Both the position numbers and the translations under genes were made by a program. A stretch of 64,000 bases of DNA from Deltaproteobacteria bacterium (GTDB lineage Bacteria > Desulfobacterota > Deferrisomatia > Deferrisomatales > JACRMM01), in the NCBI GenBank assembly GCA_016214985.1, contig JACRMM010000004.1:1-64000 (forward strand). The letters run 5' to 3'. Positions within the stretch are counted from its first letter, which is position 1, and each line of letters starts with the position of its first letter. Below are positions 1 through 17,165 of this stretch, piece after piece. Under the pieces are notes generated by a model. It was not told the origin of the DNA. It saw only the letters and a list, made by a program, of their open reading frames with translations, and searched no databases.

Positions 1-140
1 AGATGGTGATGCCGGGCGACAACATCCGGCTGGAGACGGAGCTGATCACACCGATCGCGATGGAAGAGGGACTTCGGTTCGCGATTCGGGAGGGTGGCCG
101 GACGGTGGGCGCCGGGGTCGTCACCGAGATCATCGAGTAA
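1..140 (+). CDS. tuf: Elongation factor Tu, C-terminal end (partial)
   Basis: The reading frame enters at base 3 and ends at TAA 138-140. It encodes the last 45 residues of EF-Tu, the GTPase that delivers aminoacyl-tRNA to the ribosome. The visible part is the end of beta-barrel domain III, with the family-typical stretches [23 protein letters not shown] and the terminal VTEIIE. The 5' part lies outside the window. The order tuf-rpmG-trnW-secE-nusG is the conserved bacterial arrangement and supports the call. Confidence 0.95.
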   Translation, partial: MVMPGDNIRLETELITPIAMEEGLRFAIREGGRTVGAGVVTEIIE

Positions 141-149
141 GAGGATCCC

Positions 150-299
150 ATGCGAGACATCGTCACGTTGGCTTGCACCGAGTGCAAGCGCCGGAACTAC
201 CCGACCACGAAGAACAAGAAGAAGACGCCCGGCAAGCTGGAGTTCAAGAAGTTCTGCCGGTTCTGTGGGAAGCATACGCCCCACAAGGAAACGAAGTAG
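150..299 (+). CDS. rpmG: 50S ribosomal protein L33
   Basis: A 49-residue protein of the large ribosomal subunit, too short for many gene finders. It starts [17 protein letters not shown] and has two Cys pairs, CTEC near residue 9 and CRFC near residue 36, so it is the zinc-ribbon (four-Cys) form of L33. L33 sits near the E site. An AAGAGGA-type ribosome-binding sequence lies just upstream, in the 9-nt gap after tuf. The tRNA-Trp gene follows within 20 nt, so the RNA gene is probably processed from the same transcript. Confidence 0.93.
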   Translation: MRDIVTLACTECKRRNYPTTKNKKKTPGKLEFKKFCRFCGKHTPHKETK

Positions 300-317
300 C
301 CTGACGAAGAACAGCGC

Positions 318-393
318 AGGCCAGTAGCTCTAACGGTAGAGCACCGGACTCCAAATCCGGGGGATGGGGGTTCGAATCCCTCCTGGCCTGCCA
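318..393 (+). tRNA. trnW: tRNA-Trp (anticodon CCA)
   Basis: A complete cloverleaf. The acceptor arm is AGGCCAG (318-324) paired with CTGGCCT (383-389), with discriminator G390 and an encoded CCA 391-393. The anticodon stem CCGGA/TCCGG encloses loop CTCCAAA, with anticodon CCA at 351-353 reading UGG. The T-arm contains GTTCGAATC. Its place between rpmG and secE is the usual one for trnW in this ribosomal block. Confidence 0.97.
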
Positions 394-410
394 ATCCGCC
401 CGAGGGCTCG

Positions 411-596
411 ATGATCGAGAAGATGAAGGATTTCCTGCGCGAGGCCAAGGTCGAGGTCAAGAAGGTCACGTGGCCCGACCGTAAGACGACGACCGCGTCC
501 ACGATCGTCGTGTTGGTGGTCGTCGTGGTCGTCGCCAGCTATCTGGGAGTGGTGGATCTCATCGTCAACGAGATCGCCAGGGTGGTCCTGAGCTAG
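411..596 (+). CDS. secE: Preprotein translocase subunit SecE
   Basis: A 61-residue inner-membrane subunit of the SecYEG channel, where SecE clamps the two halves of SecY. This is the short single-span form: an amphipathic N-terminal helix (FLREAKVEVKKVTWPDR, the conserved SecE signature) followed by one hydrophobic segment at about residues 25-52. ATG 411 is the first start after trnW, and nusG follows 66 bp downstream as in most bacteria. Confidence 0.95.
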   Translation: MIEKMKDFLREAKVEVKKVTWPDRKTTTASTIVVLVVVVVVASYLGVVDLIVNEIARVVLS

Positions 597-662
597 GCCC
601 CGCCTCGCGCCCCCGCGCACGCACGGAAGTCCGCCTCCTCCGAACTTCATAGGTGAACCGCA

Positions 663-1193
663 ATGGCGAAACAGTGGTACGTCGTCCACACCTACTCCGG
701 CTACGAGAACCGCGCAAAGCTCGGTCTCGAGCAGCGGATCAAGGAGATGGGCAAGGAGGAGTTCTTCGGAGAGGTGCTGGTCCCCTCGGAGAAGGTGGTT
801 GAGGTCATCAAGGGTGAGAAGCGGACGTCGTCTCGAAAGTTCTTTCCCGGGTACATCCTGGTTCAGATGGAGCTCACCGACGAGACCTGGTACCTGGTCA
901 AGAACACGCCGAAGGTGACCGGTTTCGTGGGCGGAACCACGAACCCGACGCCGATCTCGGACGACGAGGTGACCAAGATCGTCGGGCAGATGGAAGAGGG
1001 TCTCGTCCACCCGAAGCCCAAGTTCGAGTTCTCGAAGGGTGAACGCGTCAAAGTCATCGACGGCCCCTTCTCCAACTTCACCGGGATGGTGGAGGACGTC
1101 AACCCGGACAAGGGCAAGCTGCGCGTACTCGTGAGCATCTTCGGACGATCGACGCCTGTGGAGTTGGAGTTCTTCCAGGTAGAAAAGACATAA
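663..1193 (+). CDS. nusG: Transcription elongation/antitermination factor NusG
   Basis: A 176-residue NusG. It binds the RNA polymerase clamp through its NGN domain (about residues 1-115; WYVVHTYSGYE near the N terminus) and contacts Rho or ribosomal protein S10 through the C-terminal KOW domain (about 120-176; KGERVKVIDGPF and GMVEDVNPDKGKL). Length is normal and no inserted domain is seen. It lies between secE and the L11-L1 genes. The 103-bp gap after it is filled by a GCTGA-type repeat. Confidence 0.97.
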   Translation: MAKQWYVVHTYSGYENRAKLGLEQRIKEMGKEEFFGEVLVPSEKVVEVIKGEKRTSSRKFFPGYILVQMELTDETWYLVKNTPKVTGFVGGTTNPTPISDDEVTKIVGQMEEGLVHPKPKFEFSKGERVKVIDGPFSNFTGMVEDVNPDKGKLRVLVSIFGRSTPVELEFFQVEKT

Positions 1194-1195
1194 AT

Positions 1196-1277
1196 CGGCT
1201 GTCAGCCGACCGCTGTCAGCGATCCGCTTGGACCGATTTCGAGTTGGCTGATCGCTGAGAGCTGACCGCTGAAAGCG
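1196..1277 (+). repeat. GCTGA-type interspersed repeat, copy 1
   Basis: The nusG-rplK gap is built from short recurring units such as GCTGACCGCTGA and GCTGATCGCTGA with their inverted forms (GGCTGTCAGCC at the left end is itself a palindrome). Related units appear at 2535-2610 and 63957-64000, always between genes. It can fold into several small hairpins. I know of no encoded product; it looks like a dispersed intergenic repeat family. Confidence 0.7.
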
Positions 1278-1296
1278 CCTTTCAAGGAGTACTTCG

Positions 1297-1722
1297 ATGG
1301 CCAAGAAGATAACCGGGATGGTGAAGCTGCAGATTCCTGCAGGTGCTGCGAACCCGTCCCCGCCGGTCGGCCCGGCTCTGGGCCAGCACGGCGTCAACAT
1401 CATGGAGTTCTGCAAGGCGTTCAACGCCCGGACGAAGGATGGCGGCGGCGTGATCACCCCGGTGGAGATCACGATCTACTCGGACCGGTCCTTCACCTTC
1501 GTGACCAAGACGCCGCCGGCTGCCGTGCTGCTCAAGATGGCCGTCGGGATCCAGAGTGGCTCCGGAGAGCCCAACAAGAAGAAGGTGGGCAAGGTCACCC
1601 GCGCCGTCGTGCGTCAGATCGCGGAGCAGAAGCTTCCTGACCTCAACACCACGAGCGTCGAGGCGGCCATGCGCACGATCGAGGGGGCGGCTCGGAGCAT
1701 GGGGCTGGAAGTCGTCGACTGA
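1297..1722 (+). CDS. rplK: 50S ribosomal protein L11
   Basis: A 141-residue L11, which binds 23S rRNA in the GTPase-associated centre with L10/L12. The N-terminal domain (about 1-70) carries the conserved proline-rich stretch [20 protein letters not shown]. The C-terminal rRNA-binding domain contains the [15 protein letters not shown] region. An AAGGAG sequence precedes ATG 1297 by about 7 nt. It forms the usual rplK-rplA pair. Confidence 0.97.
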   Translation: MAKKITGMVKLQIPAGAANPSPPVGPALGQHGVNIMEFCKAFNARTKDGGGVITPVEITIYSDRSFTFVTKTPPAAVLLKMAVGIQSGSGEPNKKKVGKVTRAVVRQIAEQKLPDLNTTSVEAAMRTIEGAARSMGLEVVD

Positions 1723-1832
1723 AAGCGGCCGAGAATCGGTGGGGCGAGGTCCCACCTTACCACTGACAGCGGGAGGGTCGACGGGGCAGGTTGCCCGAGC
1801 GGCCCGCTGGAACCGCAGCAGGGAGACGAGTC

Positions 1833-2528
1833 ATGGCCAAGCGGGGAAAGAAGTATCTCGCGATGCGAGAGAAGGTGGACCGCCTCAGGAAGTATACCCT
1901 CGACGAGGGGATCAAACTGCTCGGCGAGGTGTCCTACGGCAAGTTCGACGAGGGGGTCGAACTGGCGGTCAACCTCGGAGTCAACCCGGCCCACGCGGAC
2001 CAGATGGTTCGGGGCACGGTCGTTCTCCCTCACGGCACGGGCCGCGGGGTGCGCGTGCTCGTCTTCGCGAAGGGAGAGAAAGAGAAGGAGGCGCGGGACG
2101 CCGGCGCCGACTACGTGGGCGCCGAAGACCTGGTGCAGAAGATCCAGGAGGGCTGGCTCGACTTCGACAAGGCCGTGGCCACGCCGGATATGATGGGTCT
2201 CGTGGGGCGCCTCGGTCGCGTGCTCGGGCCGCGGGGCCTGATGCCCAACCCGAAGACGAACACCGTGACGATGGACGTCGCTACCGCGGTCAAGGAGCTC
2301 AAGGCCGGCCGGGTGGAGTACCGGGTCGAGAAGGCTGGGATCGTGCACATCCCCGTGGGGCGCAAGTCGTTCACGGCGGAGCAGGTCCGGGAGAACATCG
2401 ACGCCGTGATGGACAGCCTAATCAAGGCGAAGCCTGCCTCGGCCAAGGGGCACTACGTGAAGGCCGTGGCCATCGCTACGACCATGAGCCCCGGCATCAA
2501 GATCGATACGACGGATTTCAAGGTATAG
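1833..2528 (+). CDS. rplA: 50S ribosomal protein L1
   Basis: A 231-residue L1 protein of the mobile stalk at the E site; in many bacteria it represses its own operon by binding the mRNA. ATG 1833 ([17 protein letters not shown]) is chosen over an upstream in-frame GTG at 1791 because a GGGAGA ribosome-binding sequence lies just before it and L1 homologs begin here. The conserved [20 protein letters not shown] signature is intact near residues 118-137. Confidence 0.96.
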   Translation: MAKRGKKYLAMREKVDRLRKYTLDEGIKLLGEVSYGKFDEGVELAVNLGVNPAHADQMVRGTVVLPHGTGRGVRVLVFAKGEKEKEARDAGADYVGAEDLVQKIQEGWLDFDKAVATPDMMGLVGRLGRVLGPRGLMPNPKTNTVTMDVATAVKELKAGRVEYRVEKAGIVHIPVGRKSFTAEQVRENIDAVMDSLIKAKPASAKGHYVKAVAIATTMSPGIKIDTTDFKV

Positions 2529-2534
2529 GGGCTC

Positions 2535-2610
2535 TCGGCGCTCAGCTCTCAGCTTTCAGCCAAGGCCACTAGGTCCTAGCTGAATGCTGACCGCTGATCG
2601 CTGACAGCCG
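2535..2610 (+). repeat. GCTGA-type interspersed repeat, copy 2
   Basis: The start of the rplA-rplJ gap carries CTCAGCTCTCAGCTTTCAGCC and, further on, GCTGACCGCTGATCGCTGACAGCC. These are the same units as at 1196-1277 and at the right end of the window. It sits just upstream of the L10 leader, so it may affect transcript processing, but nothing in the sequence proves this. Confidence 0.7.
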
Positions 2611-2627
2611 GTTTGTTTCCTTCCGTG

Positions 2628-2779
2628 CCGCACATAGACCGCAGGTGTCCCCGAGGGGGGCTTAATGTCCTGCCGAGTCGGCGGGGAGGGATGGGGAAGG
2701 ACCCCGTTCCTCGAACGGCCGGAAGAAGGTCGGAAGCCCGAAACCGAAACCGTTTCCATGGAAAGGGGTCGTAGCGACC
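2628..2779 (+). promoter_or_regulatory. Ribosomal protein L10 leader
   Basis: The 250-bp untranslated stretch before rplJ contains the conserved L10-leader core: AGACCGCAGGTG (about 2636-2647), then GCTTAATGTCCTGCCGAG (about 2660-2677). This element binds the L10(L12)4 complex and represses translation of rplJL when that complex is in excess. The core resembles the known RF00557-type motif in order and spacing. I have not folded it computationally. Confidence 0.8.
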
Positions 2780-3298
2780 GTGGACAGAGCGCAGAAGGAA
2801 GCGGAAGTCGAGGAACTTCGACAGAAGTTCCAAGGTGCCAAGGCGGCGATCCTTGCCGAGTACCGTGGGCTGACGGTAGCCCGCTCGGACAAGCTCCGGC
2901 GAGCCCTGGAGAAGGAGGGCGCCGCCTACCGGGTGGTCAAGAACACCCTGGCTCGAATCGCGGTGGAGGAGACTGCGTTCGCGGTGCTCAAGGAGGAGTT
3001 CCGGGGGCCGGTCTCGGTGGTGCTGGCGTACCAGGATCCGGCGGCTACCGCCAAGGTCGTGGACGCCTTCGCCAAGGAGAACCCTCTCTTCGTCGTCCGC
3101 TGCGGGGCCCTGGGCGGGAAGCTCCTGGGCGCGGCCGACGTGGAGGCGCTCTCCAAGCTCCCGACGCGCGACCAGCTCCTCGGGCAGTTCGTGGGCGTCC
3201 TGCAAGGGCCGCTGCGAAATCTGGTTGGGGTGCTCTCTGGCGTTCCGAGGAGCCTCGTGCAGGTGCTCAACGCGATCGAGCAGAAGAAGGCCGCCTGA
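2780..3298 (+). CDS. rplJ: 50S ribosomal protein L10
   Basis: A 172-residue L10, the base of the L12 stalk. It starts at GTG 2780 ([17 protein letters not shown]) downstream of its autoregulatory leader. The N-terminal rRNA-binding domain shows the typical [10 protein letters not shown]...[10 protein letters not shown]...[10 protein letters not shown] arrangement. The C-terminal helix (about residues 135-172) provides the L12-dimer sites. rplL follows after 61 bp. Confidence 0.96.
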   Translation: MDRAQKEAEVEELRQKFQGAKAAILAEYRGLTVARSDKLRRALEKEGAAYRVVKNTLARIAVEETAFAVLKEEFRGPVSVVLAYQDPAATAKVVDAFAKENPLFVVRCGALGGKLLGAADVEALSKLPTRDQLLGQFVGVLQGPLRNLVGVLSGVPRSLVQVLNAIEQKKAA

Positions 3299-3359
3299 CA
3301 GCCAAGGCCGCAGACGCAACGCATTCGTCCCATTCCCATCCCTCAGAACGGAGGCATCG

Positions 3360-3743
3360 ATGTCGATCACGAAAGAAGAGGTTGTCCAGTTCATCGAGAA
3401 CATGACGGTCCTGGAGCTCTCCCAGCTCGTCAAGGAGCTCGAGGAGAAGTTCGGCGTCACGGCGGCGGCTCCCATGGCTTTCGCTGCCATGCCTGGGGCG
3501 GCGGCGGCCGCAACGCCGGTCGTCGAGGAGAAGACCGAGTTCAACGTGAAGCTCCTCGACTCGGGCGCGAACAAGATCCAGGTCATCAAGGTCGTCCGAG
3601 CGTTGACCGGTCTCGGCCTCAAGGAGGCCAAGGATCTGGTTGATGGCGCGCCCAGCATGGTGAAGGAAGCCGTCAGCAAGGATGAGTCAGAGGACGTCAA
3701 GAAGAAGATCGAGGAGGCCGGCGGCAAGGTCGAGATCTCCTGA
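3360..3743 (+). CDS. rplL: 50S ribosomal protein L7/L12
   Basis: A 127-residue L12 stalk protein that recruits translational GTPases. It has the usual plan: N-terminal dimerisation helices, an Ala-rich flexible hinge (about residues 35-55, [19 protein letters not shown]), and the C-terminal factor-binding domain with [26 protein letters not shown] sequence lies 5 nt before ATG 3360. The start follows the L12 family. Confidence 0.97.
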   Translation: MSITKEEVVQFIENMTVLELSQLVKELEEKFGVTAAAPMAFAAMPGAAAAATPVVEEKTEFNVKLLDSGANKIQVIKVVRALTGLGLKEAKDLVDGAPSMVKEAVSKDESEDVKKKIEEAGGKVEIS

Positions 3744-3774
3744 GATCTCTGCGCCCCACTCGGTTGAAGTGTCG

Positions 3775-3811
3775 CGGGGTGCGGGGAGAGGCCTCTCTCC
3801 CTGCACCCCAT
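3775..3811 (+). terminator. rplL-rpoB intergenic hairpin (attenuator or processing site)
   Basis: GGGTGCGGGGAGAGG pairs with CCTCTCTCCCTGCACCC to give a long GC-rich stem, followed by ATTTCCCGTTTTGCCC. It lies 30 bp after rplL and well before rpoB. In Escherichia coli this gap holds a partial terminator and an RNase III site that set the ribosomal-protein to RNA-polymerase ratio. The position and strength suggest the same role here; this is inference. Confidence 0.65.
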
Positions 3812-3926
3812 TTCCCGTTTTGCCCTCCCTGAGACCGTATGCTCTGCCGCCGGCGCTTCGTCCACAGGACCCGGGGAGCGTGCCGGCCGAAAGAAAGAAT
3901 CCACACCCCGAAGGAGACAGGACTTC

Positions 3927-8051
<4,125 letters not shown>

Positions 8052-8153
8052 GGCGGGGCACGCCCCGTCGTTCTCCAACGTTGGCGGGGCGAGCCCGGCC
8101 GAGCGAGAAGCGCCGAACAAGACACGGGCACTCCCTCAGAGGAGGATTCACCC

Positions 8154-12326
<4,173 letters not shown>

Positions 12327-12354
12327 CGGCGGATTCTTCCAAGAACGGTGTGAA

Positions 12355-12386
12355 GCGAGAGGCCCTCCCTGTGGAGGGCCTCTCGC
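12355..12386 (+). terminator. Hairpin downstream of rpoC
   Basis: GCGAGAGGCCCTCC (12355-12368) pairs perfectly with GGAGGGCCTCTCGC (12373-12386) around loop CTGT. It begins 28 nt after the rpoC stop. No T-run follows, so it may be an RNA 3'-end stabiliser or a Rho-assisted terminator rather than a classical intrinsic one. An identical hairpin follows the rpoC duplicate at 14766-14797. Confidence 0.7.
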
Positions 12387-12454
12387 CGTATCGGGGGCGG
12401 GGACCGGCGCGCCAGGGCACTGTCCGCAACGCTCCTCTCTCGGATCACCGGCGC

Positions 12455-12491
12455 TTGCCGTTTGGGGCCCCCGGTGTGTATGCTCCACACC
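12455..12491 (+). promoter_or_regulatory. hicAB copy 1 promoter-operator, probably leaderless
   Basis: TTGCCG (12455-12460), an 18-nt spacer and TATGCT (12479-12484) form a sigma-70-like promoter. The -10 box lies in the centre of inverted repeat GGTGTG-N7-CACACC (12473-12491), a likely HicB operator. ATG 12492 begins 7 nt after the -10 box and no ribosome-binding sequence exists, so the transcript would start at or next to the start codon. The same arrangement is kept at 16207-16243. Confidence 0.65.
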
Positions 12492-12680
12492 ATGACCAGC
12501 ACCGAGATCATTCGGCGGTTGAAGAACGAGGGCTGGGAGCTTCACCACGTGCGGGGAAGCCACCAGCAGTTCAAACACCCCGAGCGGCCCGGCAAGGTCA
12601 CGGTGCCACATCTCGAACGAGAGATCCCGCTCGGCACCTTGAGAAGCATCTTCCGTCAGGCCGGTTGGGAGTGGAGGTGA
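12492..12680 (+). CDS. hicA: HicA-type mRNA interferase toxin, copy 1
   Basis: A 62-residue HicA: a small dsRBD-fold ribonuclease that cleaves mRNA when freed from HicB. It shows the family pattern MTSTEIIRRLKNEGWEL, the catalytic-His motif RGSHQQFKHP, and the C-terminal VPHLEREIPLGTLRSIFRQAG. ATG 12492 fits the family start and the leaderless promoter; an earlier ATG (12480) overlaps the -10 box. hicB begins 4 bp after the stop. A near-identical second copy is at 16232. Confidence 0.9.
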   Translation: MTSTEIIRRLKNEGWELHHVRGSHQQFKHPERPGKVTVPHLEREIPLGTLRSIFRQAGWEWR

Positions 12681-12684
12681 TCCC

Positions 12685-13098
12685 ATGCGCTACGCAGTAG
12701 CCGTTCACAAAGACCCCGGCTCGGATTACGGCGTCACCGTGCCAGACTTGCCAGGATGCTTTAGCGCCGGCAGCACCCTGGACGAGGTCCTCGAGACGGC
12801 CCGGGAGGCCATTGAATGTCACATCGAGGGACTGCTTCTGGACGGTGATCCAGTGCCCGAGCCGCGCGCGTTGGACGAGCACCGCACCAATCCCGACTTC
12901 GAGGGCGTTCTGTGGGCTGTCGTCGACGTCGACCTGGCCCGGCTCGACAGCAAGGCTGAAAGGGTCAACATCACCCTGCCTCGCCGCGTGCTCGCCCTCG
13001 TCGACCGCTACGCGCGAGCCCACCACGAGAGCCGGTCCGGCTTCCTGGCCAGGGCGGCCCTGGCGGAGCTCCGGCGGCAGTCCAACCGGTCTACGTGA
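12685..13098 (+). CDS. hicB: HicB-type antitoxin, copy 1
   Basis: A 137-residue antitoxin that binds and blocks HicA and represses the operon. The N-terminal RNase-H-like HicB domain (about residues 1-75) starts MRYAVAVHKDPGSDYGVTVPDLPGCFSAG. The C-terminal DNA-binding segment (about 93-135, AERVNITLPRRVLALVDRYA...SRSGFLARAAL) looks like a ribbon-helix-helix. GGAGG precedes ATG 12685, overlapping the end of hicA, so the two are translationally coupled. It lies between the two copies of the rpoC 3' end. Confidence 0.92.
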   Translation: MRYAVAVHKDPGSDYGVTVPDLPGCFSAGSTLDEVLETAREAIECHIEGLLLDGDPVPEPRALDEHRTNPDFEGVLWAVVDVDLARLDSKAERVNITLPRRVLALVDRYARAHHESRSGFLARAALAELRRQSNRST

Positions 13099-13231
13099 AG
13101 GAAGACCCGGAGCTCTGACGCGTATGGGGGGCGGGGACCGGAGACTGTCAACGGCCGCGTGAGGTCCGCTGCGACCCCGACCCGAAGCGAGCGGTGCCTC
13201 CCGCTGGGTCAGAATACCCCCTTCGGGCCCT

Positions 13232-14737
<1,506 letters not shown>

Positions 14738-14765
14738 CGGCGGATTCTTCCAAGAACGGTGTGAA

Positions 14766-14797
14766 GCGAGAGGCCCTCCCTGTGGAGGGCCTCTCGC
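14766..14797 (+). terminator. Hairpin downstream of the rpoC duplicate
   Basis: The same 14-bp stem and CTGT loop as at 12355-12386, in the same position relative to the stop codon. About 60 bp of non-coding sequence after the two stops is identical, whereas the coding regions upstream carry many silent differences. This uneven similarity is noted as a finding. Confidence 0.7.
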
Positions 14798-14904
14798 CGT
14801 GTCGGGGGCAGAGTGTCGGGGACCGGAGACCGTGGACGGACGCGTCCGGTTCGCTGCGTGAGCTTGCGGCCGTGAGAGGTTCACACGAACTGAGTTCAGG
14901 CATC

Positions 14905-15316
14905 TCGGGCAAAGGTGAGGCTCGACATCACGGCCCGAAAAGCGTGGGTGTGCTCTCCATGGCCAACCGGGAGGGAAACCCCAACGTGGCGGTGTTCGGC
15001 TCGCCCCACATGTTCGACGACCTCACGCTCGTCATGGGTCTGGTGGACACCCGAACCGCGCAGAACCTCCTTGCGACGGTCCGGGCGGCGTTCCTGAGCG
15101 TGCTCCCCGGCGAGACGGCGATGGCCCACCAAGGGCACCCGCCCCCACCCTCGAGGTGCGCGTGCCATGGAGAAGGAGGGACCGAACCTCGATGCCATCA
15201 AGGTGAACATTTGGGGAAAGGCCGGTGACCGGGCGGCGGAGCGCATCCAGTACGCTGTCTTCTCCGACGTCGAGGGCACCCGGCCCCTGATCGACTGGGC
15301 GCCGACGAAGACCTGA
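14905..15316 (+). pseudogene. Pyridoxamine 5'-phosphate oxidase-like flavoprotein, broken
   Basis: Two frames together resemble a small FMN-binding split-barrel protein of the PNPOx-like superfamily. The first frame gives ANREGNPNVAVFGSPHMFDDLTLVMGL and TAQNLLATVRAAFL up to about 15130. After a frameshift and loss of sequence, the second gives DAIKVNIWGKAGDRAAERIQYAVF and TRPLIDW, ending at TGA 15314-15316. No single frame covers both parts, so it is a decayed gene. Its position directly behind the rpoC duplicate suggests it came with, or was hit by, the rearrangements here. Confidence 0.7.
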
Positions 15317-15393
15317 ACCGGGCAACACCCCCCTCCGGCCGGCGCCCCCAAAAGACGCCGGCCTCGCCGCTTGATACCTCAATCTCTACGGCG

Positions 15394-15475
15394 GACAGCC
15401 GCGACCCGAAACGCGGTGCTCCCGCCGGGTCAGAAGGTCCCCCGCTCGGAGAACGTCCCCTCGGGGCCCCTATTC
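15394..15475 (+). repeat. TA-associated hairpin repeat, R3 (short form)
   Basis: A diverged third copy of the element behind the hicB genes. It keeps GACCCGAAACGCGG-TGCTC-CCGCCGGGTCAGAA (hairpin 15403-15431) with the same outer GACCC/GGGTC and inner GCGG/CCGC pairs but a different loop. It abuts the 3' end of the minus-strand HigA-like gene. The paired positions are better kept than the loops. Confidence 0.6.
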
Positions 15476-15760
15476 TGTGTGTACCTCGGCGTGCAGGGTG
15501 ATTCCCAGGGCGCGAACGACCTTGAGAACGGTGTCGTAGCGAGGCTTTGCCCCAGGAGAAAGCGCCTTGTAGAGGCTCTCCCGCCCGAGCCCCGTGTCCT
15601 TGGCCAACTGCGCCATGCCACGAGCTCTCGCCACGTCCTTCACGGCCACGAGGAAGGCTTCGGGGTTCGGGTCCTCCAGGGCCGCGGTCAGGTATTCGGC
15701 GATGGTCTCTTCGTCGTTCAGGTAGTCTGCGGCGTCAAAGGGTGCGCTCTTGATGGGCAT
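15470..15760 (-). CDS. HigA-like (HI1420-type) antitoxin
   Basis: A 96-residue XRE-type antitoxin, second gene of a toxin-first pair on the minus strand. The start MPIKSAPFDAADYLNDEE and the helix-turn-helix region (about residues 48-90: ARGMAQLAKDTGLGRESLYKAL...TVLKVVRALGI) match the 'putative addiction module antidote' family paired with HI1419-type toxins. It begins 4 nt after the toxin stop. The start is set by the family pattern; the frame is open further upstream but runs through the toxin gene. Confidence 0.88.
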   Translation of the reverse strand: MPIKSAPFDAADYLNDEETIAEYLTAALEDPNPEAFLVAVKDVARARGMAQLAKDTGLGRESLYKALSPGAKPRYDTVLKVVRALGITLHAEVHTE

Positions 15761-15764
15761 GGGT

Positions 15765-16064
15765 TTACTCCTTGCGCAACTCGCGGGCCATCGCAAGCGC
15801 CCGCTGGATGTTTCGTTTCTGGCTCGTCTTGTCTCCTCCGACGAGCAGCCAGTACACCACGCCGGGGAGCCGGGTGTAATACACGCGGTATCCCGGGCCA
15901 ACGTGCACCCGCATCTCGGAGACACCTTCCCCTACAGGTTTGCAGTCTCCAAAGTTCCCGAGTTGCGCCGACACGATGCGCTGCGCGACTCGCGCTCGGC
16001 CCTTCGCGTCTCTGAGCCCACGGAGCCATGCGTCGAAGACTTCGGTTCGGCGGAACGTCAGCAT
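15765..16064 (-). CDS. RelE/ParE-superfamily toxin (HI1419/HigB-type)
   Basis: A 99-residue killer protein of the RelE/ParE fold, probably a ribosome-dependent mRNA endonuclease. It shows the family pattern FDAWLRGLRDAKGRARVAQRI, GVSEMRVHVGPGYRVYY and LLVGGDKTSQKRNIQRAL. The toxin precedes the antitoxin, as is typical for HigBA and HI1419/HI1420 systems. ATG 16064 has no ribosome-binding sequence but lies 6 nt after a -10 box (see 16071-16099), pointing to a leaderless mRNA. Confidence 0.88.
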   Translation of the reverse strand: MLTFRRTEVFDAWLRGLRDAKGRARVAQRIVSAQLGNFGDCKPVGEGVSEMRVHVGPGYRVYYTRLPGVVYWLLVGGDKTSQKRNIQRALAMARELRKE

Positions 16065-16070
16065 GCGGGA

Positions 16071-16099
16071 AATGTATCCGAATGGATACTGGGATGCAA
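16071..16099 (-). promoter_or_regulatory. HigBA-like promoter with internal operator
   Basis: Read on the minus strand: TTGCAT (16099-16094), 17-nt spacer, TACATT (16076-16071). The spacer is filled by the perfect inverted repeat GTATCC-ATTC-GGATAC (16089-16074), an obvious operator for the antitoxin. The -10 box ends 6 nt before ATG 16064, so transcription would begin at the start codon. Confidence 0.65.
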
Positions 16100-16206
16100 G
16101 GGGGAAGCGGCCCGGAGGTGCGGGACGAGAACCGGCCGGCGGCCGACTGCCTCAAGGCGCCGACGGCAAGGTTCCGATCGCTGGCGGCCCTCTTGGGCCC
16201 CCGTGC

Positions 16207-16243
16207 TTGCCGTGCGGCGCCCCTGCTGTGTATGCTCCACACC
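16207..16243 (+). promoter_or_regulatory. hicAB copy 2 promoter-operator
   Basis: TTGCCG (16207-16212), 18-nt spacer, TATGCT (16231-16236), then CCACACC, repeat the layout of copy 1. The left arm of the operator has one change (GCTGTG instead of GGTGTG). The codon at the expected leaderless start is ATA (16244-16246) instead of ATG. Confidence 0.55.
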
Positions 16244-16432
16244 ATAACCGGCGCCGAGATCATTCGACGGCTGAAGAGCGAGGGTTGGGAGCTTCAACAC
16301 GTCCGGGGAAGCCATCAACAGTTCAGGCACCCCGAGCGGCCCGGCAAGGTAAGGGTGCAACATCCCGAACGAGAGATCCCGCTCGGCACCTCGAGAAGCA
16401 TCTTCCGTCAGGCTGGCTGGGAGTGGAGGTGA
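16232..16432 (+). CDS. HicA-type toxin, copy 2 (probably start-impaired)
   Basis: A 66-codon frame closely similar to hicA copy 1. The catalytic motif RGSHQQFRHP is kept. The codon matching the copy-1 start has changed from ATG to ATA, so the only ATG left (16232) lies inside the -10 box. In the conserved C-terminal part VPHLEREIPLGTLRSI has become VQHPEREIPLGTSRSI. These changes suggest a weakened or silent toxin kept beside an intact antitoxin. It could still be active from a longer transcript. Confidence 0.7.
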   Translation: MLHTITGAEIIRRLKSEGWELQHVRGSHQQFRHPERPGKVRVQHPEREIPLGTSRSIFRQAGWEWR

Positions 16433-16436
16433 TCCC

Positions 16437-16850
16437 ATGCGCTACCCAGTAGCCGTTCACAAAGACCCCGGCTCGGATTATGGCGTCACCGTGCCAGACC
16501 TGCCAGGATGCTTCAGTGCCGGCAGCACCCTGGACGAGGCCCTCGACATGGCCCGGGAGGCCATTGAGTGTCACATCGAGGGACTGCTTCTGGACGGCGA
16601 TTCGCTTCCCGAGCCGCGCACGTTGGACGAGCACCGCGGCAACCCCGACTTCGAGGGCGCTCTGTGGGCCGTCGTCGACGTCGACCTGGCCCGGCTCGAC
16701 AGCAAGGCCGAAAGGGTGAACATCACCCTGCCCCGCCGCGTGCTCGCCCTCGTCGACAGCTACGCGCGAGCCCACCACGAGAGCCGCTCCGGCTTCCTCG
16801 CCAGGGCGGCCCTGGCGGAGCTCCAGCGGCAGGCCAACCGGTCTACGTGA
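16437..16850 (+). CDS. hicB: HicB-type antitoxin, copy 2
   Basis: A 137-residue antitoxin, mostly identical to copy 1 over its whole length (MRYPVAVHKDPGSDYGVTVPDLPGCF; C-terminal AERVNITLPRRVLALVDSYARAHHESRS). GGAGG precedes the ATG and the 4-bp spacing to hicA is kept. Similarity continues past the stop into the hairpin repeat, so a unit of about 840 bp (promoter, hicA, hicB, tail) was copied as one piece. It could cross-neutralise HicA copy 1. Confidence 0.9.
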   Translation: MRYPVAVHKDPGSDYGVTVPDLPGCFSAGSTLDEALDMAREAIECHIEGLLLDGDSLPEPRTLDEHRGNPDFEGALWAVVDVDLARLDSKAERVNITLPRRVLALVDSYARAHHESRSGFLARAALAELQRQANRST

Positions 16851-16861
16851 AGGAAGAACCT

Positions 16862-17033
16862 GCTCTGACCGGAGACCGTGGATGGACCGTGCGGTGCCCT
16901 GCGACCCGATCCGAAGCGCGGGTTGCCTCCCGCTGGGTCGGGATACGCCTTTGCGGCTCTTGCTCGGAGGAGAGGGGCAGCAGGATACTCAATGGGAAAG
17001 CAACGTTCCCTTCGGGCTCCCTTCGGCCGCGAG
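16862..17033 (+). repeat. TA-associated hairpin repeat, R2
   Basis: The copy behind hicB 2. It keeps GACCC ... GCGGG ... CCCGC ... GGGTC (16903-16939), then GGAGGAGAGGGGCAGCAGGATACTCAATGGGAAAGCAACG. As in R1 it ends at a CCCTTCGG sequence, but here joins an IS3-type transposase tail instead of rpoC. The shared end with different neighbours argues that the end is a recombination or insertion boundary. Confidence 0.7.
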
Positions 17034-17165
17034 GCCGCGATCTTGGCCCAGCGGCAGCAGATCTACGAGAAGGCCCGGAAGACGACCCCCGAGCGCTGGG
17101 GTCAGAACACGCGAAACTGGCAGCCCGTCGAGACCGTCTACCTCAACCCAACGATGAGGGGGGAG
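17034..17165 (+). mobile_element. Remnant of an IS3-type transposase (C-terminal end)
   Basis: About 40 codons read REAAILAQRQQIYEKARK, PERWGQNTRNWQP and VETVYLNP. The pattern 'PERWS..TRNW.P...V.LNP' is the usual C-terminal end of IS3-family transposases. Everything upstream (DDE domain, IS ends) is missing and replaced by repeat R2. It is therefore a dead fragment that documents past IS activity in this island. Confidence 0.6.

Noticed and set aside
1196-1277. GCTGA repeats as a CRISPR array.
   Set aside because: No regular repeat-spacer periodicity, and no cas genes in the window.
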